Assembly: GCA_900555175.1 (NCBI GenBank)
Contig: USJT01000097.1
Coordinates: 1-5,298, forward strand
Length of the DNA: 5,298 nt
From: an uncultured bacterium
GTDB taxonomy: Bacteria; Cyanobacteriota; Vampirovibrionia; Gastranaerophilales; Gastranaerophilaceae
Reading direction: 5' to 3'
Made by a program: the position numbers and the translations under genes. A model generated the notes under the pieces. That model was not told the origin of the DNA, made no database searches, and was given only the letters and a program-made list of their open reading frames with translations. This document shows, in pieces, positions 1 through 5,298 of the stretch. The stretch's first letter is position 1, and each line of letters begins with the position of its first letter.

Positions 1-813
1 CATTGCTAATCTTAAGTCTGTATCGATATTAATTTTAGCAACACCGTGTTTAGAAGCGTAATTTAACATTTCTTCAGGAACACCTTGAGCGTTTGGTAAT
101 TGACCACCGAATTTATTACATTTAGCAACGAATTCAGCAGGAACAGATGAAGATCCGTGTAATACTAACGGATAATCATAACCAACAACTTCGTTAACAG
201 CTTTTTTGATTTCAGCAAGTCTGTCGAAGTCTAATTTTGGAGTTCCAGTGAATTTGTAAGCACCGTGAGATGTACCGATAGCAACAGCTAAAGAATCACA
301 TCCTGTTTCTTTAACAAATCTTACAGCATCAGCCGGATCAGTGTATGTTGAATCTTTAGCGTGAACTTTAACATCATCTTCAACACCAGCTAATTTACCA
401 AGTTCAGCTTCAACTGAAATACCGCGTTGGTGAGCATAGTCAACAACTTGTTTAGTAACTTTGATGTTTTCTTCTAATGGGAATCTTGAACCGTCGATCA
501 TAACTGAAGAAAATCCGCCATCGATACAAGCTTTACAAATTTCAAAATCAGCACCGTGATCTAAGTGTAAAGCGATAGGAACTGTTGTTGTAGCTAAAGC
601 AGCTTCAACCAATTTTACCAAGTAAGTTTGGTTAGCATACTTTCTTGCACCTGCAGAAACTTGTAAAATGATAGGTGATTGAGTTTCTTCAGCAGCTTCT
701 GCAATACCTTGCAAGATTTCCATGTTGTTAACATTGTAAGCACCAATAGCATATTTGCCAGCGAGTGCTTTTTTGAACATTTCTCCTGTTCCAACTAATT
801 TTCTTTCACTCAT
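1..813 (-). CDS. fba: Class II fructose-1,6-bisphosphate aldolase (3' end beyond window)
   Basis: This is a cytoplasmic glycolytic/gluconeogenic enzyme that reversibly cleaves fructose-1,6-bisphosphate into dihydroxyacetone phosphate and glyceraldehyde-3-phosphate, using a divalent metal, usually zinc. I translated 271 codons from the ATG at 811-813; the frame is open to the window edge, so the C-terminus is missing (the family is usually about 300-350 residues). Visible landmarks are LHLDHG at residues 82-87, with the expected catalytic Asp85 and zinc ligand His86; the second class II signature VEAELGKLAG at 134-143; IGTSHG at 179-184 (zinc ligand His183); LHGSSSVP at 218-225 (zinc ligand His219); and the phosphate-binding segment KINIDTDLR at 260-268. 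The NKFGGQLPNAQGVPEE insertion at 233-248 suggests the class IIB-type branch found in cyanobacteria and Helicobacter-like sequences; this subtype is from memory. AAGGAG lies 7 nt before the start. All expected active-site residues are present. The gene is divergent from the plus-strand genes and probably independent of them. Confidence 0.97.
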   Translation of the reverse strand, partial: MSERKLVGTGEMFKKALAGKYAIGAYNVNNMEILQGIAEAAEETQSPIILQVSAGARKYANQTYLVKLVEAALATTTVPIALHLDHGADFEICKACIDGGFSSVMIDGSRFPLEENIKVTKQVVDYAHQRGISVEAELGKLAGVEDDVKVHAKDSTYTDPADAVRFVKETGCDSLAVAIGTSHGAYKFTGTPKLDFDRLAEIKKAVNEVVGYDYPLVLHGSSSVPAEFVAKCNKFGGQLPNAQGVPEEMLNYASKHGVAKINIDTDLRLAM

Positions 814-820
814 TTGAGTT

Positions 821-826
821 CTCCTT
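821..826 (-). promoter_or_regulatory. Ribosome-binding site of the aldolase gene
   Basis: On the minus strand this reads AAGGAG, followed by 7 nt and then ATG (811-813). It is the strongest Shine-Dalgarno match in the window, fits a highly expressed glycolytic gene and fixes the start codon. Confidence 0.9.
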
Positions 827-841
827 CTTTTATACTAATTA

Positions 842-855
842 CTGACACTTGTCAG
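842..855. repeat. Perfect inverted repeat CTGACA-N2-TGTCAG in the aldolase leader
   Basis: CTGACA (842-847) and TGTCAG (850-855) are exact reverse complements separated by CT. The site lies between the candidate aldolase promoters and its ribosome-binding site, so it would fall in the 5' untranslated region. The two-base spacer is too short for a stable RNA hairpin, so a DNA site for a dimeric regulator is more natural. That role is inferred; only the symmetry is directly seen. Confidence 0.45.
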
Positions 856-870
856 ATTTCGTCTAATTTT

Positions 871-919
871 ATTGTAGCAATCAGCTACATTTATACACAC
901 ATAAAATTACAACAAACAA
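871..919 (-). promoter_or_regulatory. Candidate promoter(s) of the aldolase gene
   Basis: Two sigma-70-like possibilities can be read on the minus strand. One is an extended -10, TGC-TACAAT (879-871), without a good -35. The other is TATAAA (895-890) with a weak TTGTTT -35 (919-914) at an 18-nt spacing. Transcription would start near 864 or 883, giving a leader of roughly 50-70 nt. Both overlap or adjoin the inverted repeat at 873-889. I cannot tell which is used. Confidence 0.45.
873..889. repeat. Perfect inverted repeat TGTAGC-N5-GCTACA over the aldolase promoter
   Basis: TGTAGC (873-878) and GCTACA (884-889) are exact reverse complements with a 5-base spacer, 17 bp in all. The repeat overlaps the candidate extended -10 of the aldolase and would span the start site of the other candidate promoter. 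The size and position suit an operator for a dimeric repressor; in RNA it could also form a 6-bp hairpin. The regulatory role is inferred. Confidence 0.45.
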
Positions 920-929
920 AAAAACGGTG

Positions 930-939
930 CAAGTGTAAA
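930..939 (+). repeat. Direct repeat CAAGTGTAAA, copy 1
   Basis: This 10-mer recurs exactly at 1060-1069, in the same orientation. This copy lies upstream of the plus-strand -35, between the two divergent promoters. The inner 7-mer CAAGTGT also appears inverted (ACACTTG) at 845-851, inside the aldolase-leader repeat. The meaning is unknown; a shared regulator site is possible. Confidence 0.3.
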
Positions 940-941
940 GA

Positions 942-963
942 AATATTAATATTGTATATACAA
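942..963. repeat. Two abutting 12-bp perfect palindromes
   Basis: AATATTAATATT (942-953) and TTGTATATACAA (952-963) are each self-complementary and overlap by two bases. They sit immediately upstream of the plus-strand -35 hexamer (965-970), a position typical for operator or activator sites. The surrounding DNA is very AT-rich, so the first palindrome in particular could be chance; the second, with its GC-containing ends, is less trivial. Confidence 0.3.
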
Positions 964-964
964 A

Positions 965-994
965 TTTACAAAATCCTAAATAGCTTGCTATAAT
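965..994 (+). promoter_or_regulatory. Strong extended -10 promoter for the plus-strand genes
   Basis: TTTACA (965-970) is followed after 18 nt by a perfect TATAAT (989-994), which carries the extended -10 dinucleotide (TGC at 986-988). Transcription would begin near 1001, giving a leader of about 97 nt before the ATG at 1098. A short palindrome, TAGC-TT-GCTA (981-990), overlaps the -10. This is the best promoter in the window and probably drives both unknown genes. Confidence 0.75.
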
Positions 995-1000
995 ACGCTT

Positions 1001-1097
1001 ATAAGGGTTTAATGATAAAAAAAGGTAGCAAAAAATTTTTTTAGCTATTTTACAAATAACAAGTGTAAAAAAGTAAATAAAAATTGGAGTTAAGACT
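1001..1097 (+). promoter_or_regulatory. Transcribed leader with a possible 10-codon upstream ORF
   Basis: The likely 5' untranslated region contains AAGGG (1003-1007), then an ATG 4 nt later (1012), and a tiny frame reading MIKKGSKKFF that stops with TAG at 1042-1044. The end of this frame lies in an A6T7 run flanked by TAGC (1026-1029) and GCTA (1044-1047), which could pair weakly. A leader peptide or an attenuating element is conceivable, but the composition is low in complexity and the case is thin. The true ribosome-binding site, GGAG at 1086-1089, lies near the end of the leader. Confidence 0.25.
1060..1069 (+). repeat. Direct repeat CAAGTGTAAA, copy 2
   Basis: This is an exact second copy of the 10-mer at 930-939, here in the leader about 30 nt before the start codon at 1098. 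The two copies flank the plus-strand promoter at a distance of 130 bp. Function unknown. Confidence 0.3.
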
Positions 1098-2237
1098 ATG
1101 GCAATCAGACCGGTATCATCTTTAAATTTGACAAATGGGTTAAATCAAGTAAATTTTGGTAGAAAAAGAAAAAATGCATCAGAAAATGGAGATAAGTCGA
1201 GAATGACTGTTCCTCACAAACTTGCAGTGCCTTTAGCTGCAACTGTTTTAGCGATGTCTCCTTTATCAAGTGCATCTGCTTCCAGTTTGAAAATGTCAGA
1301 ACTAGATTCTTCAAATAAAATAGAAATGGTAGATGCGCCAAATACGCTTGAAAGTGATGGCGCAACTGTTGTTGCTTCAAAAACGTTCCCGTCATATAGA
1401 GGACCTAAAGCTGAAATTGTAACTCCGAAAATTACTCTTTTAAATACAAAAGGTGGTTCAGGGTTTGATAAAATTGTTTATTCCGAAGGTGTAAGTGAAG
1501 CTGGTAAACATACGTTTGATATGGATTATAAGGTATCTGCATTAACTAAAGCAACTTATTCTTTAGTAGGTGATGATGGAGTTAAATCAAATCCTTTAAC
1601 TTTTTATGATATTGAAATGATTGACGAAAACAGTATGCTTAAAACTAAATTATATCATAATCTTTCTGATGATATGAGAGATTATTTAGTTTCTGCTTTG
1701 AAATCATCTGATAATAATACTGATATAAAGGTTAATAATTATAATTTAGGTTTACGTCAGACTATTTTCAGTTTACAAAATGTTCCAAACGGTGACATAT
1801 TGAAAGATGCTCAACCTTATGAGAATTTTGGTGAATTGGTCGGGACAGATTCTCTTACGACAAAAAATGGTTCTTATAAAGTAAATTGTTATTCTCGTGA
1901 TAATAATCCTGATGATGTTGAACTTGTTACTGTAAAAAAAGACGGGTATCCGGAACTTCAGGTAAAAGGTATTTATACAAATGAAGCTTATTTTAATAAA
2001 GATTATGACAATCCTCAACATATAAAATATGGTTCAGTATTTTTATTAGGCAGGAACAAAGAAGGGAAAATTCAACATTATTTTCTACTTGATGATCAAT
2101 TAACTATGGCGCTTATTTCTGTATTTAGCAATAGTGTGTTTGCAAATGCTGCAAAACATATTGGAGCTAGCGATAATGTTAATTATTATTCAGTGTCTCC
2201 ATCAAATAAGTATATACTTCCAAAAGATGGTGAATAA
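1098..2237 (+). CDS. Secreted protein of unknown function with long N-terminal extension before its signal peptide
   Basis: I do not recognise a family. The 379-residue protein starts at an ATG with GGAG 8 nt upstream (1086-1089). Residues 1-35 are polar and basic and include VNFGRKRK at 18-25. A signal-peptide-like stretch follows: charged R35/K41, a hydrophobic core at about 42-53 (LAVPLAATVLAM), then SSASASS with an AxA site, so cleavage after Ala61 is likely. The mature part, about 318 residues, is rich in Asn, Asp, Lys, Ser and Tyr with a single Cys near the centre, and looks like a mixed or beta-rich soluble domain. A hydrophobic stretch (MALISVFSNSVFANAA, 337-352) near the C-terminus is probably a buried helix. 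There is no anchor motif, lipobox or catalytic signature that I can name. An internal ATG at 1203 (residue 36), with GGAG 11 nt upstream, would give a conventional signal peptide. The product is probably exported. The gene is likely co-transcribed with the helical protein downstream. Confidence 0.85.
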   Translation: MAIRPVSSLNLTNGLNQVNFGRKRKNASENGDKSRMTVPHKLAVPLAATVLAMSPLSSASASSLKMSELDSSNKIEMVDAPNTLESDGATVVASKTFPSYRGPKAEIVTPKITLLNTKGGSGFDKIVYSEGVSEAGKHTFDMDYKVSALTKATYSLVGDDGVKSNPLTFYDIEMIDENSMLKTKLYHNLSDDMRDYLVSALKSSDNNTDIKVNNYNLGLRQTIFSLQNVPNGDILKDAQPYENFGELVGTDSLTTKNGSYKVNCYSRDNNPDDVELVTVKKDGYPELQVKGIYTNEAYFNKDYDNPQHIKYGSVFLLGRNKEGKIQHYFLLDDQLTMALISVFSNSVFANAAKHIGASDNVNYYSVSPSNKYILPKDGE

Positions 2238-2342
2238 TTTTTAAATGTTAATAAATGTAAATTTTTGAAATCATGTTGAAATAGCTTAATATTGCATGTT
2301 TTTACATGTATAGTGAAATAAGCAGAGAGTTTTATAATATCA
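2238..2342 (+). other. Short gap between the two unknown genes, weak hairpin, no clear terminator
   Basis: These 105 bases are almost all A and T. The only structure I can see is TGCATGT (2293-2299), TTTT loop, ACATGTA (2304-2310), a 7-bp stem including one G-U pair. No T-run follows it, so it is not a convincing terminator. Weak promoter-like words exist (TTGAAA at 2265-2270 with TAATAT at 2287-2292; TATAGT at 2309-2314), but none has a good partner. Read-through from the upstream gene is the simplest view. Confidence 0.4.
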
Positions 2343-5117
2343 ATGATAGACAATTATTTAAATAAAAATATATCTGTTAATAATACAAATACATTTAATG
2401 TATCTTCTGTTTCTACTAATAAAGAAGAAAATGTATCAAAGTCAGCTATTCCTATTGTTGATGTTAAAAAACAGGAATTATTAAAACAATTAGGTATTAC
2501 ACTAGAACAATATGATGCAATAAAAGCTAAAGTCAATGATTTTGATTCATTGAACATCGAACAACAATTAGCAGTCGTTTCATCTTTTAAAAATGAAACA
2601 ATTGATGAAACTCAAAATTCCGCTGAACAAGAAAAAGTTGAACAGCCAAAGACTGCTAAACAACTTTATAATGAAAAGACTCCTGATGAAAAAATAAAAG
2701 ATTGTTTTGAAGTATTTGCAAAAAATACTTATATTTATGGAGTAAAAGATAAAAACGGAAATGTAATAGCTCAAGCTCATGGAAGTGAAGAAGCTTGGAA
2801 TAATTTATCTGAGGCAGAAAAACAAGCTGAAATTGAAAAAATCAAAACTTTTATCAATAAAGACGAGAGATTAAAAAATGTAAAAGAAGCATTTATTTCT
2901 GCAACTGATAAGAACCCAAAATTGAAAGAAGCTGCTGCAGATTCTGTTATGCGTGGTTTGCAAACAGCCGAATTTAATGGTATTTCTTATCTTGAATTTT
3001 TACAAAAAGATGAGTTTGAAAGATTAAATTTAGAAAATGATTATTTGATAACTCAAGATGGCGGAGATACAAATAGTTTAAATGCTTCTGATAAAGCAAG
3101 AATGAAAGAATTCGCCGTTTTGAAAACTCAAGTCGGCAAAATAGTTTCTGCAAAAATTGGAGAAGATGTTACAGATAATCTTGATAGTTCAGATGTTGCC
3201 AAATATATGAAATATTATAATTTGGATAAATCAGAACTTTTATATAATGCTATTTCTGAAAAACCTGTAGAATCAAGAACAAAGCAAGAACAAGCATTTA
3301 TTGAAAATTTTGGTAAATTGGGATTAATCCGTAACAAGGCTAAAGCTCAAAATTTAATATCATTGCAAGATGAATTAAACTCTTATGAATCTAAACTTCA
3401 AAACGGTGAAACTCTTTCATCAGAAGAAACAGGGCATTATAATATTCTTAAGGAATATCTTGCAAGTGATGATGCTAAAAATTTAAAAGAAGTTGCAGAT
3501 AATTTACCTAAACCTAAAACAGATTATGACAAATCTGTTGCAAAAGATGTTGAAAATTTCCAATCTCAAATTAAAGATTTCATACATGGATCAGACATTG
3601 AAACAGCTGCTTCTTTAAGCTTTTTGGAAACAAAAACTAAAGGAATGTCTGAAAAAGAAAAAGCTAAGTATATAAATTCATTCTTAAAATATTATAATAG
3701 CGAAGCTTCTGTAAATGTATTCGGTATTTATGCAAATAAGTTTAAAAATTTATGGGCAGATAAAGATAACGTTGATAAAGCTACTTTAAATATTGTTAGT
3801 GCAGATTCAGAGGCTACTAACGATGTCATAAACAATATCAATTTGTTGAGGACTTCTGACAATCCATATCAAAACAAAGTTGCTGCTTCATTAACAATTA
3901 CAGGAAATGAAACTTTACAAGAAACAAGTTCTCCTGATCAGGATGATAAAAAAGGTCGTTTTGTAAATTTGTCATCAAAATTTCCAAATGCAGAAGTTCA
4001 GAAAAGCGGTTTTGATTTAATTACAACAATTACTAACGAGGATAAACAAAATCAAGCTGTTATAGATTTACAAACAAGTGAAAATGCTACTGATGAATTG
4101 CAAGTTTATGCTGTTGATAATGCTGATAAATTAATGGGTAAAACTCCACTTACAGCAATAGATGTAGCTACTGCAAGGTCAGACAATGCTCTTAAAAGGA
4201 TTGCAGAAAATGGAATTTTTTCAAGATTGGAAAAAGAAATCCAAGAACCTGCTATGTCATTGGCCCATCAAAGAATTGAAGATCGATTTGATAAAGAAGA
4301 AGCTATAAAATATTCAAATATGTTAGCTGATCAAATTAAGGATTGTGATAAATCAAATCAACTTGCAATGCACAATGAAATGATGAATTCTAAGTATTCA
4401 GAAGTTCAAGAACATGTTGCCGGAAATATTAAAGATTACGATCCGACAGTTCAGACAGATGCTCTTGAAACAGTATTAAAATCAGGTAATGAAAAAGCGA
4501 TTGAAAATGCTGTTGAAAATGTTAAATATGCTCCGGATTGTGTAAAATCTGAAATGAACAAGGCAGTAGAAGCTTATGTAACAGAACAAGCTATTCAAAA
4601 TGATAATACAATCGTTTCATCATTAGTTGAAATCAGTTCTTCTTTTGCTGAATCTATTAAATCAAAAATTGCAAGCGGACAACTTTTATCAGAGGATGAA
4701 CTTTCAACTCTTTCAATGACTGAAAAAAGAGAATATTTCTCTAATTTCTTTAAGAAACTTCCTGTTGATAAAAAGATCAAAATACTTGCATCAATGCCTG
4801 ATTCTCAGAAAAAAACAGTTTATACATTGATTGCAAGAACAAATCCTACTTTATTCAATGAAATCGTAAAAGATAAAGACAGATCTGATCAATTGTTATC
4901 AATGGGTTTGCCTGAAGATGTTAATAACAAGATTAAAGGTGTTGTAAGTTTTCTTGCAGTATCTGATGTCGGTTTTCAAAATATTGCTTCAAAGTATGAT
5001 ATTGAATACGATAACGGCTCTCAAGAAGTTAAAAATAAACCTTATCATACTGTTCCTCAAGAATTTGATACTAAAGAAATTTACAAAAGAGATAAATTTG
5101 GAAATATCCTTACATAA
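2343..5117 (+). CDS. Large helical, solenoid-like protein of unknown function
   Basis: I do not recognise a family. The 924-residue protein has no signal peptide and no membrane segment, so it is probably cytoplasmic unless exported by an unusual route. Residues 1-45 are Asn/Ser/Thr-rich and likely disordered. A small helical module follows (LGITLEQYDAIK from residue 50, SLNIEQQL at 69-76), then a Glu/Gln/Lys linker at about 83-105, and charged amphipathic helices to the end. Two segments beginning Val-Gln at residues 552 and 703 align without gaps over 22 residues, sharing VQ, NE and AV at the same places, as in HEAT-like helical repeats. A second recurring motif, S-K-[LI]-x-x-G-x-x-L-S-x-[ED]-E, is at 350-362 and 774-786. 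No catalytic motif is visible. The tail (KNKPYHTVPQEFDTKEIYKRDKFG...) is polar. The start has only a poor ribosome-binding site (AGAGAG, 13 nt away), so translation may be weak or coupled to the upstream gene. A scaffold or structural role is a guess from composition. Confidence 0.85.
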   Translation: MIDNYLNKNISVNNTNTFNVSSVSTNKEENVSKSAIPIVDVKKQELLKQLGITLEQYDAIKAKVNDFDSLNIEQQLAVVSSFKNETIDETQNSAEQEKVEQPKTAKQLYNEKTPDEKIKDCFEVFAKNTYIYGVKDKNGNVIAQAHGSEEAWNNLSEAEKQAEIEKIKTFINKDERLKNVKEAFISATDKNPKLKEAAADSVMRGLQTAEFNGISYLEFLQKDEFERLNLENDYLITQDGGDTNSLNASDKARMKEFAVLKTQVGKIVSAKIGEDVTDNLDSSDVAKYMKYYNLDKSELLYNAISEKPVESRTKQEQAFIENFGKLGLIRNKAKAQNLISLQDELNSYESKLQNGETLSSEETGHYNILKEYLASDDAKNLKEVADNLPKPKTDYDKSVAKDVENFQSQIKDFIHGSDIETAASLSFLETKTKGMSEKEKAKYINSFLKYYNSEASVNVFGIYANKFKNLWADKDNVDKATLNIVSADSEATNDVINNINLLRTSDNPYQNKVAASLTITGNETLQETSSPDQDDKKGRFVNLSSKFPNAEVQKSGFDLITTITNEDKQNQAVIDLQTSENATDELQVYAVDNADKLMGKTPLTAIDVATARSDNALKRIAENGIFSRLEKEIQEPAMSLAHQRIEDRFDKEEAIKYSNMLADQIKDCDKSNQLAMHNEMMNSKYSEVQEHVAGNIKDYDPTVQTDALETVLKSGNEKAIENAVENVKYAPDCVKSEMNKAVEAYVTEQAIQNDNTIVSSLVEISSSFAESIKSKIASGQLLSEDELSTLSMTEKREYFSNFFKKLPVDKKIKILASMPDSQKKTVYTLIARTNPTLFNEIVKDKDRSDQLLSMGLPEDVNNKIKGVVSFLAVSDVGFQNIASKYDIEYDNGSQEVKNKPYHTVPQEFDTKEIYKRDKFGNILT

Positions 5118-5148
5118 AAATAGGTTGAAATTATGTAGTCTGTGGAAT

Positions 5149-5175
5149 GAAGCCTCTTTAAAAAGAGGCTTTTTT
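5149..5175 (+). terminator. Intrinsic terminator after the helical-protein gene
   Basis: AAGCCTCT (5150-5157) pairs with AGAGGCTT (5164-5171) around a short A/T loop, and the stem runs straight into six T residues (5170-5175). It lies 31 nt after the stop codon at 5115-5117. The opposite strand lacks a T-run after the stem, so it acts for plus-strand transcription and closes the two-gene unit. Confidence 0.9.
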
Positions 5176-5298
5176 ACGCTTGATTTTTTGTCTTTTTTAT
5201 ATTTTAATTGTCTTACAGCGATAAATTATGATATCGCGAGTTCAATAGAAAGAAGACAATTTTAATTTGCCCGAAAAAAAAGCCAAAGAAATAAAATT
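5176..5298. other. Non-coding tail of the window
   Basis: Beyond the terminator I see no supportable gene on either strand. The minus-strand frames entering from the right edge stop within 11 to 27 codons and have low-complexity Phe/Leu-rich products. The stretch is AT-rich and is notable only for the nested inverted repeat at 5206-5261. Confidence 0.5.
5206..5261. repeat. Nested inverted repeat (9-bp outer, 6-bp inner stem)
   Basis: AATTGTCTT (5206-5214) and AAGACAATT (5253-5261) are exact reverse complements. Inside them GCGATA (5218-5223) and TATCGC (5232-5237) form a second perfect stem around an 8-base loop. The unpaired stretch is 3 bases on the left and 15 on the right. It could be a structured RNA, a secondary transcription stop or the edge of a small repeat element. 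There is no good T-run after it and no promoter that I trust before it, so its role is open. Confidence 0.45.

Noticed and set aside
1105..1395. Minus-strand open frame opposite the secreted-protein gene
   Set aside because: Its Leu/Phe/His-rich product is the typical antisense shadow of an AT-rich gene; no start signal is visible.
1773..2021. Minus-strand open frame inside the secreted-protein gene
   Set aside because: Ile/Phe-rich low-complexity antisense product, entirely inside a better-supported gene.
2333..2338. Perfect TATAAT four bases before the start codon of the large gene, suggesting a leaderless transcript
   Set aside because: No -35 or extended -10 accompanies it, the predicted start would fall inside the ATG, and such words are common in DNA of this composition.
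2354..2780. Two minus-strand open frames opposite the start of the large gene
   Set aside because: Both are short Phe/Ser/Ile-rich antisense translations without start signals, fully inside a long coherent reading frame.
4595..4780. Minus-strand open frame of 61 codons inside the large gene
   Set aside because: Antisense shadow with a Ser-rich product and no supporting signals.
4954..5265. Plus-strand open frame of 103 codons overlapping the end of the helical-protein gene and running past it
   Set aside because: It lies in another frame over the 3' part of the large gene, reads straight through the intrinsic terminator, and has a low-complexity Leu/Ile/Lys product without a ribosome-binding site.
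5213..5298. 3' end of a minus-strand gene entering from the right edge (frames stopping at 5242-5244 and 5213-5215)
   Set aside because: The visible 18-27 codons are Phe-rich and carry no recognisable motif; no terminator for that strand is evident.

Overview
The window is AT-rich bacterial DNA with one recognisable housekeeping gene and two large genes that I cannot assign to a family. The organism is most likely a low-GC bacterium. I lean towards the non-photosynthetic gut relatives of cyanobacteria (Vampirovibrionia/Gastranaerophilales). The reasons are the class II aldolase subtype and the N-terminus of the first unknown protein, with its Asn-Phe-Gly-basic tag. That placement rests on remembered family resemblance, not on a search, and is moderate to weak.

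Layout. Positions 1-813 (minus strand) hold the first 271 codons of a class II fructose-bisphosphate aldolase, cut off by the window edge. Positions 814-1097 are a divergent intergenic region. It has a good ribosome-binding site and candidate promoters for the aldolase on the minus strand, and a strong extended -10 promoter (965-994) for the plus-strand genes. Several small perfect inverted repeats and a repeated 10-mer lie between and on these promoters. Positions 1098-2237 (plus) encode a 379-residue protein with a signal peptide placed behind an unusually long, polar N-terminal extension. After a 105-nt gap without a convincing terminator, 2343-5117 (plus) encodes a 924-residue, almost wholly helical protein with no signal peptide or membrane segment. 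A clear intrinsic terminator follows at 5149-5175. The last ~120 bases hold no supportable gene but contain a nested inverted repeat.

How the parts relate. The aldolase is central glycolysis and probably unrelated in function to the two plus-strand genes, which only share the divergent control region. The two unknown genes are probably co-transcribed from the 965-994 promoter to the 5149 terminator, so a shared role is plausible but unproven. I see no mobile element, CRISPR array, tRNA, rRNA or known defence system. The points most worth following are the two unknown proteins and the dense symmetric sites in the divergent promoter region.
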